DNA of 48,580 bases, from positions 1 through 48,580 of the forward strand of contig JAVBME010000032.1 in the NCBI GenBank assembly GCA_031552765.1, given 5' to 3'. The notes under the pieces were generated by a model that was not told the DNA's origin, searched no databases, and worked only from the letters and a program-made list of their open reading frames with translations. The stretch comes from JAVBME01 sp031552765 (GTDB lineage Bacteria; Bacillota; Negativicutes; Acidaminococcales; JAISLQ01). Shown in pieces: positions 8,706-16,314 of the stretch. The position numbers were made by a program, and so were the translations under genes. The stretch's first letter is position 1; each line of letters starts with the position of its first letter.

Positions 8706-8724
8706 AAGAATTATTATCATTAGA
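8706..8724. promoter_or_regulatory. Fur-box-like sequence over the Rrf2 -10 box
   Basis: Read on the minus strand, these 19 bases match the classic Fur box at 14 of 19 positions, including the central run TAATGATAAT. They overlap the end of the -10 box of the Rrf2 promoter. A fur-family gene is present at 17777-18223. AT-rich sequence gives chance matches, so this is a candidate only. Confidence 0.4.
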
Positions 8725-8750
8725 ATAACAATTAATCAAGTAAAAGTCAA
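8722..8750 (-). promoter_or_regulatory. Promoter of the Rrf2 regulator gene
   Basis: TTGACT (8750-8745) and TATTCT (8727-8722) on the minus strand are 17 bases apart, about 50 bases upstream of the start codon. Confidence 0.8.
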
Positions 8751-8761
8751 CCGTTTTACTT
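8738..8761. promoter_or_regulatory. Inverted-repeat operator across the Rrf2 -35
   Basis: AAGTAAAA (8738-8745) and TTTTACTT (8754-8761) form a perfect 8-bp inverted repeat with an 8-base spacer that covers the -35 box. Rrf2 dimers bind dyads of this size and IscR represses its own gene, so autoregulation is the likely meaning. The exact motif was not compared with known sites. Confidence 0.55.
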
Positions 8762-8782
8762 AGAATTAAAATATATAATTAC

Positions 8783-8820
8783 AAAAAATACGCATGGCTA
8801 AACAGCCATACGTATTTTTT
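8783..8820 (-). terminator. Terminator after the cupin gene
   Basis: AAAAAATACG and ATGGCT pair with AGCCAT and CGTATTTTTT around an AAAC loop, with one mismatch. It lies between the cupin stop and the Rrf2 promoter. Confidence 0.8.
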
Positions 8821-8847
8821 GAAAAGCAGTCAGACAAACATTTTTCG

Positions 8848-9177
8848 TCAATCCACTATGAAAAGCTTTGCGCCAGTTTTGGTATGTGAGCGGTGCGGGT
8901 TGGCGTCATCCGCGACCTGGTAGCTCACGCCGGGCGTTAGGATAAATTCCCGCCCGTCGTCCAGTTCTGTCACCAGCTCACCTTCTAAGACCAAGAGGAC
9001 ATGGCCGCGGCTGCACCAGTGATCGGCAAAATAGCCGGGGGAATATTCCACCATACGCACACGGATATTACCAATTTCCAAAGTGCGCCACAGAGCCTGA
9101 CCAGTAACGCCCGGATGTACTGTAGGTTCTACCGTGCTCCAATCCATCGTGCAAAAAGGTACGTCCTGTATTTTCAT
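8848..9177 (-). CDS. Small cupin-fold protein
   Basis: This single-domain cupin has 109 residues. The motif ADHWCSRGH followed by VLEGELVTEL is the first cupin metal motif, and NPHRSH is close to the second. It resembles the protein family annotated as DHCW-motif cupin fold proteins, whose substrate is unknown. I placed the start at the ATG at 9177 because AAGGAGGAAG precedes it by about seven bases. An upstream in-frame Met at 9204 would include that ribosome site inside the gene. The gene is transcribed leftward with a terminator 30 bases past its stop. No biochemical role is assigned. Confidence 0.75.
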   Translation of the reverse strand: MKIQDVPFCTMDWSTVEPTVHPGVTGQALWRTLEIGNIRVRMVEYSPGYFADHWCSRGHVLLVLEGELVTELDDGREFILTPGVSYQVADDANPHRSHTKTGAKLFIVD

Positions 9178-9228
9178 AAATTGCTTCCTCCTTAAGGTTA
9201 TCATTTCTATAATAATACCGCCACTGTT

Positions 9229-9525
9229 TTAGCTACTGGCCGCCGTCAACCACATAAAAGCTATTTGTGGGCAAAAAATATTCGCCCATCTGCTGTCTGT
9301 CACATCGCCTTCCCATTTATCAGACAGTATGGCCTTAAGAGCGGCTTCATCTTCCAAGAAAAAGCTAATACCCATCTCGCCATGACCGTCTATTTTATGA
9401 TAAGGGGCCATAGTTTCTATATGCACATCTTTCGCCTCCAGACCAGAAAAAAGCAGATTAAAGGCGCCGGCCGTTTTTTCATAACATTCCCGGCTATTGT
9501 CACAAGTTACCACCCTTAAATACAT
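9229..9525 (-). CDS. Hypothetical 98-residue protein
   Basis: I do not recognise this protein. It starts MYLRVVTCDN, is soluble, and has mixed alpha/beta character with a tryptophan-containing C-terminus (WANIFCPQIAFMWL). The chosen ATG (9525) begins nine bases after the stop codon of the upstream LRR-NTF2 gene (9534), suggesting coupled translation. A start at 9570 inside that gene has no ribosome site. Its position behind a protein with an NTF2-immunity-like domain makes a second immunity-type protein possible, but that is only context. No toxin gene is visible nearby. Confidence 0.5.
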   Translation of the reverse strand: MYLRVVTCDNSRECYEKTAGAFNLLFSGLEAKDVHIETMAPYHKIDGHGEMGISFFLEDEAALKAILSDKWEGDVTDSRWANIFCPQIAFMWLTAASS

Positions 9526-9533
9526 AGCCCGGC

Positions 9534-10460
9534 TCACAATCCGCAGTGCTGCCAGCCGCCGCTCATCCATTGCGCGTCGTCTATCTTCCAGTTGCCGTCG
9601 CGACAGACAAGCAAAAAACGGTACTGGAAATCCAGCTTGTTTTCAGTATAAAAGTATAGCTTGTTTTTCGTCACCTGCTCTAGATCCACTATTTTATGGC
9701 TCTGATATTCCGGCGGCGTAGAAACTGACAGCCAGCCGGGGCGAAACCCTTTGCGCGGCTTAGCGATTACATATTTATCAAATATCGCCTGGCATTTTTC
9801 GGAGAGGCCAGACCCGCTCAATCCTGTTTTTGCCGCAAGAGTTTCCCATTCTATCATGGCGGCAAAGAAGTTTTGCAGTACTTTTTGCGCGACCTCGGCA
9901 GCGGCGGCATCGACCGTCTTTTTCTTTTTGCCAAAGCTCCTCTGTTCGGCCTTAAAAGCAGCAATTTGTTCTTCAGTAAATAAATCTGGCGCCAATACCT
10001 CCAGCTTCCTGTTATGCGCAACTTTCATCAAACCGCTAAAGGTCGCTTTTGTCCCATCTATACGCAGTATGGACAGCTTGGGCATTTTTGCGGCCAACAG
10101 AAGTCCTATATCATCTAAAGAAGTACGGCAGGCCCATATGGTATCAAGCGGAACGCTTTCCAGGTACACAAAACCACTGCCCGTAACACCCGGGTTGTCA
10201 TCTATAAAAAGATAGTGCAATTTCGCCAATCCGGCCAGATGCGCAAACGCCCCATCGGTTATATTGGCTCCGCTGACTGTAAGATTGACCAGGTTTTTCA
10301 AACCGCTGAGCGGTTCAAGCAATTGGTCGGTCAAAGGGCAATTGCTAAATACCAGACCTTTTAGAGTAGTCTGCTGGCCTATCAGCCGCATGTCTTCCAA
10401 AGTAAGCTGTACACCGTCGAATTCCAGCGTAGTTGGACGCTTGGGCAAAATTACCGGCAT
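9534..10460 (-). CDS. Leucine-rich repeat protein with C-terminal NTF2-like (immunity-type) domain
   Basis: This protein has 308 residues and no signal peptide or membrane segment. Residues about 10-165 contain irregular leucine-rich repeats (for example LKNLVNLTVSGANITDGAF and similar units about 24 residues apart). A lysine-rich linker at about 180 leads into residues 190-308, which resemble the NTF2-fold immunity domains found in polymorphic-toxin loci and end in GNWKIDDAQW and a tryptophan/histidine tail. The start at 10460 has GGAGGA about five bases upstream. A longer frame to 10553 lacks one. It probably forms a two-gene unit with the 98-residue gene downstream. Immunity function is inferred from fold resemblance only. 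Confidence 0.6.
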   Translation of the reverse strand: MPVILPKRPTTLEFDGVQLTLEDMRLIGQQTTLKGLVFSNCPLTDQLLEPLSGLKNLVNLTVSGANITDGAFAHLAGLAKLHYLFIDDNPGVTGSGFVYLESVPLDTIWACRTSLDDIGLLLAAKMPKLSILRIDGTKATFSGLMKVAHNRKLEVLAPDLFTEEQIAAFKAEQRSFGKKKKTVDAAAAEVAQKVLQNFFAAMIEWETLAAKTGLSGSGLSEKCQAIFDKYVIAKPRKGFRPGWLSVSTPPEYQSHKIVDLEQVTKNKLYFYTENKLDFQYRFLLVCRDGNWKIDDAQWMSGGWQHCGL

Positions 10461-10590
10461 ATTTTCCTCCGTATGTGTCTTGCATGTTCCTGACACATTT
10501 TTCATATATCTGACAATATTATTTAATGTGCGGCCAACAAGGTATACTCTCAAAGCCTAAATCAATATCGGCAGGTCTGTCTTTACAGTT

Positions 10591-11886
10591 TTACGTCCTC
10601 TTCTTTCGCAGACTGTCGAGTCGCTTGCCTATCCGCTCTTCGATGCCGTGGTCTGACGGCTGGTAGTATACCCTGCCTTTGAGTTCCTCCGGCAGATACT
10701 CTTGCTCCACATAGCCGCCCGGATAGTCGTGCGGGTACTTATAACCCACGCCGTGGCCAAAAACTTTAGCGCTCTTATAGCTGGCGTCCCTGAGGTGCGC
10801 TGGCACCCGACCGCAGTTCTGCGCCCGTACGTCTCGCGTGGCGTTATCAATAGCGACATAGGCGCTGTTACTTTTAGGCGCCGCGGCTATGTAACATACG
10901 GCCTCGGCCAAAGGTATGCGCGCCTCGGGAAAACCGACGAACTGCGCGGCCTGGGCGGCCGCCATAGCCACCACCAGCGCGTTCGGGTCGGCCAGGCCCA
11001 CGTCTTCGGCAGCGCAGATAACGATACGGCGGGCGATAAACTTTAAATCTTCCCCGCCTTCGATCATACGCGCCAGGTAATGCAGCGCCGCATCCGGGTC
11101 GCTGCCGCGCATGCTTTTTATAAAAGCCGATATCACGTCGTAATGCTGGTCGCCTTTTTTGTCATAGCGCCGCCCGGCTTCTGACAGTACTTCCCGCGCA
11201 GTTTCACTGCTGATGTGTTTTTGCCCGTTGAGAAGCGCCACCGCCTGCTCCAGCATTTTGAGCGCGATGCGCGCATCGCCGCCGGAGACTTCGGCCAACA
11301 TTCTGATGCCTTCATCATCGGCGGTCAGCTCTTGTTTGCCGTAACCGTTTTCCTCATCAGCCAGAGCACGACGCAAGATGGCTTCAATATCTTCTACTTG
11401 CAAAGATTCCAGGCGGATGATCTTCATACGCGACAAAAGCGGGGAATTAACTTCAAAAAACGGGTTTTCCGTGGTAGCGCCGATAAGGGTGACCGTGCCG
11501 TTTTCTACAAACGGCAGCAGTACATCCTGCTGGGCCTTATTGAAGCGGTGTATTTCATCAATAAAGAGTATGGTTTTGACGCCTGTAGCCATTCTGCGTT
11601 CTTTTGCCGCATTTATCACCTTGCGGAGGTCGGCCACGCCGGAGGAGACGGCGTTAACTTCTTCAAACTGGCTTTCAGCCGCCGCTGCGACGATATGAGC
11701 CAAGGTAGTCTTGCCCGTACCCGGCGGGCCATAAAAAATAAGCGACGGCACTTTGTCTTCTTTTATCATGCGTTCAAGGTAACGCCCCTGACCGATGACA
11801 GCGGACTGTCCGACAAATTCAGCAAGTGTGTGTGGGCGCATGCGGTCGGCCAGAGGGGCTTTTATATTGGCGGAAAACAGGCTCAT
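10591..11886 (-). CDS. rarA: Replication-associated recombination ATPase RarA
   Basis: This 431-residue AAA+ ATPase of the RarA/MgsA/Mgs1 family acts at stalled replication forks with SSB. Walker A GPPGTGKTT is at residues 53-61, Walker B ILFIDEIHRF at about 106-115, and sensor 1 GATTENP follows. The C-terminal tetramerisation domain contains the family stretch YKYPHDYPGGYVEQ. The length is typical. GGAGG lies about eight bases before the ATG. Upstream is a 181-bp palindrome whose 3' arm ends in a T-run, which could attenuate read-through from tcdA. Confidence 0.96.
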   Translation of the reverse strand: MSLFSANIKAPLADRMRPHTLAEFVGQSAVIGQGRYLERMIKEDKVPSLIFYGPPGTGKTTLAHIVAAAAESQFEEVNAVSSGVADLRKVINAAKERRMATGVKTILFIDEIHRFNKAQQDVLLPFVENGTVTLIGATTENPFFEVNSPLLSRMKIIRLESLQVEDIEAILRRALADEENGYGKQELTADDEGIRMLAEVSGGDARIALKMLEQAVALLNGQKHISSETAREVLSEAGRRYDKKGDQHYDVISAFIKSMRGSDPDAALHYLARMIEGGEDLKFIARRIVICAAEDVGLADPNALVVAMAAAQAAQFVGFPEARIPLAEAVCYIAAAPKSNSAYVAIDNATRDVRAQNCGRVPAHLRDASYKSAKVFGHGVGYKYPHDYPGGYVEQEYLPEELKGRVYYQPSDHGIEERIGKRLDSLRKKRT

Positions 11887-11910
11887 GGCGATCCTCCAGT
11901 TAAATCAAAA

Positions 11911-12091
11911 ACACTGGCTATATTCAAACAACCTAAAAACAGGTACAGAATTGCGCGGATATTTTTCGTAACACAAGGCGACGGAAGGAGGAATGCCGAC
12001 TGCATTCCAACTGACGGCAACAAAGTATTACGGAAAATAGACCGCAAGAATATGCCTGTTTTTAGGTTGTTTGAATATATAATACCAGTGT
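11911..12091. repeat. 181-bp imperfect palindrome between tcdA and rarA
   Basis: Outer arms ACACTGG (11911-11917) and CCAGTGT (12085-12091) enclose perfect 25-bp arms (11919-11943 and 12055-12079). Imperfect pairing continues inward to an apex stem GAATGC (11991-11996) / GCATTC (12002-12007). The whole region is thus one long symmetric hairpin. On the minus strand its 3' end runs into GTTTTTG just before the rarA ribosome site. It resembles a MITE-like element or an oversized attenuator. No coding capacity is evident. Confidence 0.75.
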
Positions 12092-12098
12092 AATTTAT

Positions 12099-12782
12099 TC
12101 ATGCTTCTATTATATCGCGTACAACTTTTGACGCAAGTAGCAAACCGGCCGCCGCCGGTACAAATACCATGCTGCCCGGAACATCCGCAGGCTCTGCGCG
12201 CCGCGGCTGTTCTTTTGAATATACTACCGTTACGCCCGCATTTACTCCGGCTTCGCGCAGTTTTTTACGCACGGAACGCGCCAAAGGACAAATACTGGTT
12301 TTACTTATGTCAGATACGGCCAATTGCTGCGGATCGAGCTTGTTGCCGGTGCCCATCGCAGATATCACGGGGATGTTACGTTTTTTTGCTGCGGTGATGA
12401 TATCTACTTTGGCCGGTACGTCATCGATAGCGTCAACAATATAATCGACGGGAAATTTTATAAATGCGTCAAAATCACCCGGCCGGTAAAGGGTTTTATT
12501 CACATGCACGCGGCAGGCGGGGTTGATATCGGCGACGCGGCTTTGTACAATATCTGCTTTTGCCAGGCCGACAGTGGAAATAAGCGCCGGCAGCTGGCGG
12601 TTTATATTGCTAGATGTTACTGTATCGCAATCGGTTAGGACAAGCGCCCCGAGGCCGCTCCTGGCTAAAGCTTCGGCTACGTAAGAGCCGACCCCGCCCA
12701 GCCCGAAGACGGCTACGGAAGATCTTTCCAGCCGCGCTAAAGCGTCTTTTCCTATCACCATGCGTATACGTGAAAAATCCAT
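12099..12782 (-). CDS. tcdA: tRNA threonylcarbamoyladenosine dehydratase (TcdA/CsdL)
   Basis: This E1-like ATP-dependent enzyme converts t6A37 of tRNA to the cyclic ct6A form. The nucleotide-binding signature FGLGGVGS is followed by DCDTVTSSNINRQ, the conserved adenylation region, and a later CPLAR segment matches the family. With the ATG at 12782 the protein has 227 residues. That start has a GAGGTG only three bases away, which is close, so the exact start is uncertain. A reading frame runs upstream to 12881 but would lie inside the 6S RNA gene. The order aspS - 6S RNA - tcdA matches Bacillus. Confidence 0.92.
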   Translation of the reverse strand: MDFSRIRMVIGKDALARLERSSVAVFGLGGVGSYVAEALARSGLGALVLTDCDTVTSSNINRQLPALISTVGLAKADIVQSRVADINPACRVHVNKTLYRPGDFDAFIKFPVDYIVDAIDDVPAKVDIITAAKKRNIPVISAMGTGNKLDPQQLAVSDISKTSICPLARSVRKKLREAGVNAGVTVVYSKEQPRRAEPADVPGSMVFVPAAAGLLLASKVVRDIIEA

Positions 12783-12807
12783 GTCCACCTCAAAACAGGC
12801 AAAGAGT

Positions 12808-12999
12808 AAAAAATAGCCCCGCAATGCCGTTACCGCCCGTGTTTTGAACCTGCATGTGCAGGTGGGTATCCTCCCAGCCACTTCATGTGTCCACTAACCA
12901 AGGAGGCATACGCTCCATGGCCGGAGTCTGGATTCCCGCAAAAAATGTGTTGGCTCAAAACATTGGGCATTCCGCGCGCACCGCAGGGTACTCTTTCTT
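12808..12999 (-). ncRNA. ssrS: 6S RNA
   Basis: About 192 bases between aspS and tcdA hold a transcription unit with its own promoter and a T6 run at 12813-12808. The two ends pair: CCCTGC with GCGGGG, GCCC with GGGC, and GTTTTGAGCC with GGTTCAAAAC (one G-U). The 3' part also resembles the 3' strand of E. coli 6S RNA (CACCT, then GGTTCAA, then GGCAT and CGG elements in order). Bacillus subtilis bsrA occupies the same place between aspS and the tcdA homologue. 6S RNA binds the main sigma-factor holoenzyme and mimics an open promoter. The length and synteny are strong evidence; the central bubble was not modelled. Confidence 0.8.
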
Positions 13000-13006
13000 T
13001 TACTTA

Positions 13007-13035
13007 ATGATAACAGAATTATCAAGCGACTTCAA
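13007..13035 (-). promoter_or_regulatory. Promoter of the 6S RNA gene
   Basis: On the minus strand TTGAAG (13035-13030) and TATCAT (13012-13007) are separated by 17 bases, starting just past the aspS stop. Transcription would begin near 13000. Confidence 0.65.
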
Positions 13036-13037
13036 CA

Positions 13038-14822
13038 TTAATCTTCTTTTTTCGGTAAAACGGTCGTCTTGATAGACAACTCCCTAAGCTGTTTTTCCAC
13101 CACATCGGAAGGAGCCTGGGTCATCAGGCAGGACGCGCTCTGTGTCTTGGGAAAAGCTATGACGTCGCGTATAGATTGGCGTTTAGCCATGATCATGACC
13201 AGGCGGTCAAGGCCAAAGGCAATACCGCCGTGCGGCGGGGTGCCGTATTCAAAAGCGTCCAGCAAAAATCCGAATTTCTGTTTGGCTTCTTCCGGTGTCA
13301 GCCCGATAGCGGTGAACACTTTCTCCTGGATATCGCGTTTATATATCCTGATGCTGCCGCCGCCTATTTCCGTACCATTCAAGACCATATCATAGGCTTT
13401 GGCACGGATACGGGCCGGGTCGCTGTCGAGATACTGGATGTCCTGGTCTTGCGGGGAAGTAAAGGGATGGTGCATAGCGACATAACGTTTGTCTTCTTCG
13501 TCGTATTCGAACATGGGGAAATCCAGCACCCACAAGAAAGAAAGCTTGTCTTCATCTATAAGTCCCATACGCCGCCCCATCTCAAGGCGCAGGTTACCGA
13601 GCGCCTGAGCCACGACAGACGGTTTGTCGGCAATAAACAGGATCAGGTCGCCGTCTTTGGCGTCGGCGGCTTTAGTAATGGCAGACAGTTTTTCCTCATT
13701 AAAGAATTTGGCGATAGGCGATTTTATGCCTTCGTTTGTCACCATCATCCAGGCCAAGCCTTTGGCGCCGTAATTGGCTACATATTCCACCAGTCCGTCC
13801 AGCTCGCGGCGGGCTATATCGGAACGCCCTTTGACATTTATCGCCTTTACTTCACCGCCATCGGCCAGCACGGCTTCAAATACTTTAAAGTCCGAGCCGC
13901 CCGCGGCCTCTTTCATGTCGATAAATTCCATACCAAAACGCAAATCCGGCTTGTCCGAACCATAGCGGGCCATAGCCTCGTCATAGCTCATGCGCAAAAA
14001 TGGCGTCTCTATTTTTTTGCCCATAGCGCCTTCGAATATGTATTTTATCAGTCCTTCCATGGTTTCGAGTATTTCCTCCCGGTCGATAAAGGACATCTCG
14101 ACATCGAGCTGGGTAAATTCCGGCTGGCGGTCGGCTCTCAGGTCTTCGTCCCGGAAACAGCGCACTATCTGAAAATAGCGCTCCAGGCCGGCCACCATGA
14201 GTATTTGCTTGAATATTTGTGGCGACTGCGGCAGGGCATAAAATTTGCCCGGGTTGACCCGGCTGGGCACAAGGTAATCGCGCGCGCCTTCCGGCGTGCT
14301 TTTGGTCAACATAGGCGTTTCCACTTCGATAAAGCCGCGGCTGTCGAAAAAGTCGCGCATCAGTTTGGTCACTTTATGCCTGAGTATCAGGTTTTGCTGC
14401 ATTTCAGGACGTCTGAGGTCAAGATAACGGTATTTGAGACGTACATTCTCGTCGACATCGACATTGTCCTGGATATAAAAGGGCGGGGTCTTTGCCGCAT
14501 TGAGTATTTCAAGCGCGGTTACTGCTACTTCTATTTCACCGGTAGGGATATTGGGGTTTATTGTTTCAGCCGCGCGCAGCTTTACCTCGCCTTTCACTTT
14601 AACGACATATTCGCCGCGTACGGCTTCAGCGTTGGCAAAAGCAGTTTTATCGCCTTCCGGCGACAATACTATCTGCACTATACCACTGCGATCTCTAAGG
14701 TCGACAAAAATAAGGCCGCCGTGGTCGCGCCTTTTCGCCACCCAACCACATAAAATCACGCTTTGCCCTACTTCGTTTTTTCCCAGCAAGCCACAACTGT
14801 GGCTGCGCCTGTCTTGTCCCAT
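13038..14822 (-). CDS. aspS: Aspartyl-tRNA synthetase
   Basis: This class II synthetase of 594 residues is of the long bacterial type with an internal GAD insertion. The N-terminal OB fold contains GWVAKRRDHGGLIFVDLRDR, the motif 2 region is FRDEDLRADRQPEFTQLD, and motif 3 is GIAFGLDRLVMIM near the C-terminus. It charges tRNA-Asp, or both Asp and Asn tRNAs in organisms with GatCAB; the sequence alone was not used to decide. The ATG at 14822 has GAGGTG five bases before it, better than the upstream in-frame start at 14855. It follows hisS by 36 bases and is probably cotranscribed with it. Confidence 0.97.
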   Translation of the reverse strand: MGQDRRSHSCGLLGKNEVGQSVILCGWVAKRRDHGGLIFVDLRDRSGIVQIVLSPEGDKTAFANAEAVRGEYVVKVKGEVKLRAAETINPNIPTGEIEVAVTALEILNAAKTPPFYIQDNVDVDENVRLKYRYLDLRRPEMQQNLILRHKVTKLMRDFFDSRGFIEVETPMLTKSTPEGARDYLVPSRVNPGKFYALPQSPQIFKQILMVAGLERYFQIVRCFRDEDLRADRQPEFTQLDVEMSFIDREEILETMEGLIKYIFEGAMGKKIETPFLRMSYDEAMARYGSDKPDLRFGMEFIDMKEAAGGSDFKVFEAVLADGGEVKAINVKGRSDIARRELDGLVEYVANYGAKGLAWMMVTNEGIKSPIAKFFNEEKLSAITKAADAKDGDLILFIADKPSVVAQALGNLRLEMGRRMGLIDEDKLSFLWVLDFPMFEYDEEDKRYVAMHHPFTSPQDQDIQYLDSDPARIRAKAYDMVLNGTEIGGGSIRIYKRDIQEKVFTAIGLTPEEAKQKFGFLLDAFEYGTPPHGGIAFGLDRLVMIMAKRQSIRDVIAFPKTQSASCLMTQAPSDVVEKQLRELSIKTTVLPKKED

Positions 14823-14858
14823 AATCGCACCTCTATTCAAATTTTGATGACACATTAT

Positions 14859-16118
14859 TTATATGATTTTTGCGACTGCAATATTTACATCGCCGAGCGG
14901 TACTTCGGCCTGTTCGCCTGTAGCCATGTTTTTCAGGGCGCAAGTACCTTTTTGCAGTTCACTCTCACCTATTACCAGTACGTACCGGGCATTCAGCCGG
15001 TTGGCCAGCTTGAACTGCGACTTCATTCCCCGTCCGGAAAAGTCCATCTCTGCCACGACTCCATGGGAACGCAGCTGCGTCAGTACCTTGAAGGCGACGA
15101 GGTCTGTACCTTGGCCGGCGTGCGCCACAAACACAGAAAGCTGTTCTTCCTGCGCCGGCAACAGCCCTTGACTCTCTAAAGCTAACAGCACGCGTTCCAT
15201 GCCGACGGCAAACCCTATACCCGGGGCAGGATCGCCGCCCAGCTCTTCCACTAGGCCGTCATAGCGCCCGCCGCCGCAAACGGCGCTCTGTGCGCCTAAC
15301 GGCGGGTACTGCACTTCAAAAGCTGTCTTGGTATAATAATCAAGCCCGCGCACTAATGTGTCGTCAAGAATAAACCCTACGCCCACAGCCTGTAAGTAAT
15401 CTTGCAAACCGGCAAAATGCCCGGCGCATTCTTCGCACAAACACTCTTTAAGTGTCGGCGCTCCCTCGGTCGCCTGGCGGCACGCTTCTTCTTTGCAGTC
15501 GAGTATGCGCATGGGATTGCGTTCAAAACGGTTTTGGCAGTCTTTACATAATACGGCAAAATCTTTTTGCAAATAGTCCTGCAAGCGTTTTCTATACTGA
15601 GGCCGGCATTTTGGGCAGCCAACCGAATTCAAAAGCAATTTTAGGTCTTTTAGGCCTAGGTTTTGTAAAAATTGTACGGCCAACATTATAATTTCGGCGT
15701 CCACATCCGGCCCCGGCAAACCTATGGCTTCGGCGCCGAATTGGTGGAACTGGCGAAAACGACCGGCCTGAGGTTTGTCATAGCGAAACATGGGACCGAT
15801 ATAAAACAGCTTGACTAAAGGATTGTCCGCATACAGCTTGTGTTCGACAAAAGCCCGTACCGCCGCCGCGGTATTTTCCGGCCGGAGGGTGATACTGCGC
15901 CCGGCCAGGTCATTAAAAGTATACATTTCTTTTTCCACTATATCAGTGGTATCGCCTATACCGCGCTTGAACAGTTCGGTATGTTCAAACAGCGGCGTGC
16001 GCAATTCTTTATAGCCATAAGCGCCGCATATTGCTCTTATCTTATTTTCTAAATAATACCAGTTTTTTATAGTTGCCGGCAGGATATCTTTCGTACCCTT
16101 CGGCGCCTGCGTCAACAT
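14859..16118 (-). CDS. hisS: Histidyl-tRNA synthetase
   Basis: This 419-residue class II enzyme charges tRNA-His. The N-terminus APKGTKDILP, motif 2 with RPENTAAAVRAF, the histidine A motif LVRGLDYYTKTAFE, and motif 3 around GIGFAVGMERVLL are all present. The C-terminal anticodon-binding domain spans about residues 325-419. It carries a four-cysteine cluster (CPKC, then CKDC and later cysteines) typical of some bacterial HisRS. AGGAGGC lies seven bases before the ATG. hisS-aspS is a common Firmicute operon. The leader is short and has only a small GGAG/CTCC hairpin, with no T-box. Confidence 0.97.
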   Translation of the reverse strand: MLTQAPKGTKDILPATIKNWYYLENKIRAICGAYGYKELRTPLFEHTELFKRGIGDTTDIVEKEMYTFNDLAGRSITLRPENTAAAVRAFVEHKLYADNPLVKLFYIGPMFRYDKPQAGRFRQFHQFGAEAIGLPGPDVDAEIIMLAVQFLQNLGLKDLKLLLNSVGCPKCRPQYRKRLQDYLQKDFAVLCKDCQNRFERNPMRILDCKEEACRQATEGAPTLKECLCEECAGHFAGLQDYLQAVGVGFILDDTLVRGLDYYTKTAFEVQYPPLGAQSAVCGGGRYDGLVEELGGDPAPGIGFAVGMERVLLALESQGLLPAQEEQLSVFVAHAGQGTDLVAFKVLTQLRSHGVVAEMDFSGRGMKSQFKLANRLNARYVLVIGESELQKGTCALKNMATGEQAEVPLGDVNIAVAKII

Positions 16119-16238
16119 GCCATCAGCCTCCTAGCTGGAGCGTTTCGCGACACTCCCAACCGCCTAGTTATTTATTTTACCATAAGCGCCGCTACATATT
16201 CAATCGCCTGGAAAAACAATATTTAAAACCGCGCTCCC

Positions 16239-16286
16239 GGCCATTTTGTAAGTTGCATTTACAAAATGGCCAATAAAATTTATAAT
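16239..16286 (+). promoter_or_regulatory. Promoter of the NSS transporter with operator-like inverted repeat
   Basis: TTTACA (16258-16263) and TATAAT (16281-16286) have a 17-base spacer. A 12-bp perfect inverted repeat, GGCCATTTTGTA (16239-16250) and TACAAAATGGCC (16260-16271), covers the -35. This arrangement suggests repression by a dimeric regulator that is not encoded next to it. Confidence 0.7.
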
Positions 16287-16314
16287 AATATTAGTTTTTT
16301 GCAGAAAGGAGCGC

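Noticed and set aside
13176..14753. Long open frame antisense to aspS (and similar ones opposite alaS, hisS, ruvB and ppsA)
   Set aside because: They lie opposite certain genes in a typical codon-bias frame, have no ribosome sites and contain no recognisable domains.
16119..16238. T-box or riboswitch before hisS
   Set aside because: Only a small GGAG/CTCC hairpin is present, with no specifier loop or antiterminator motif.
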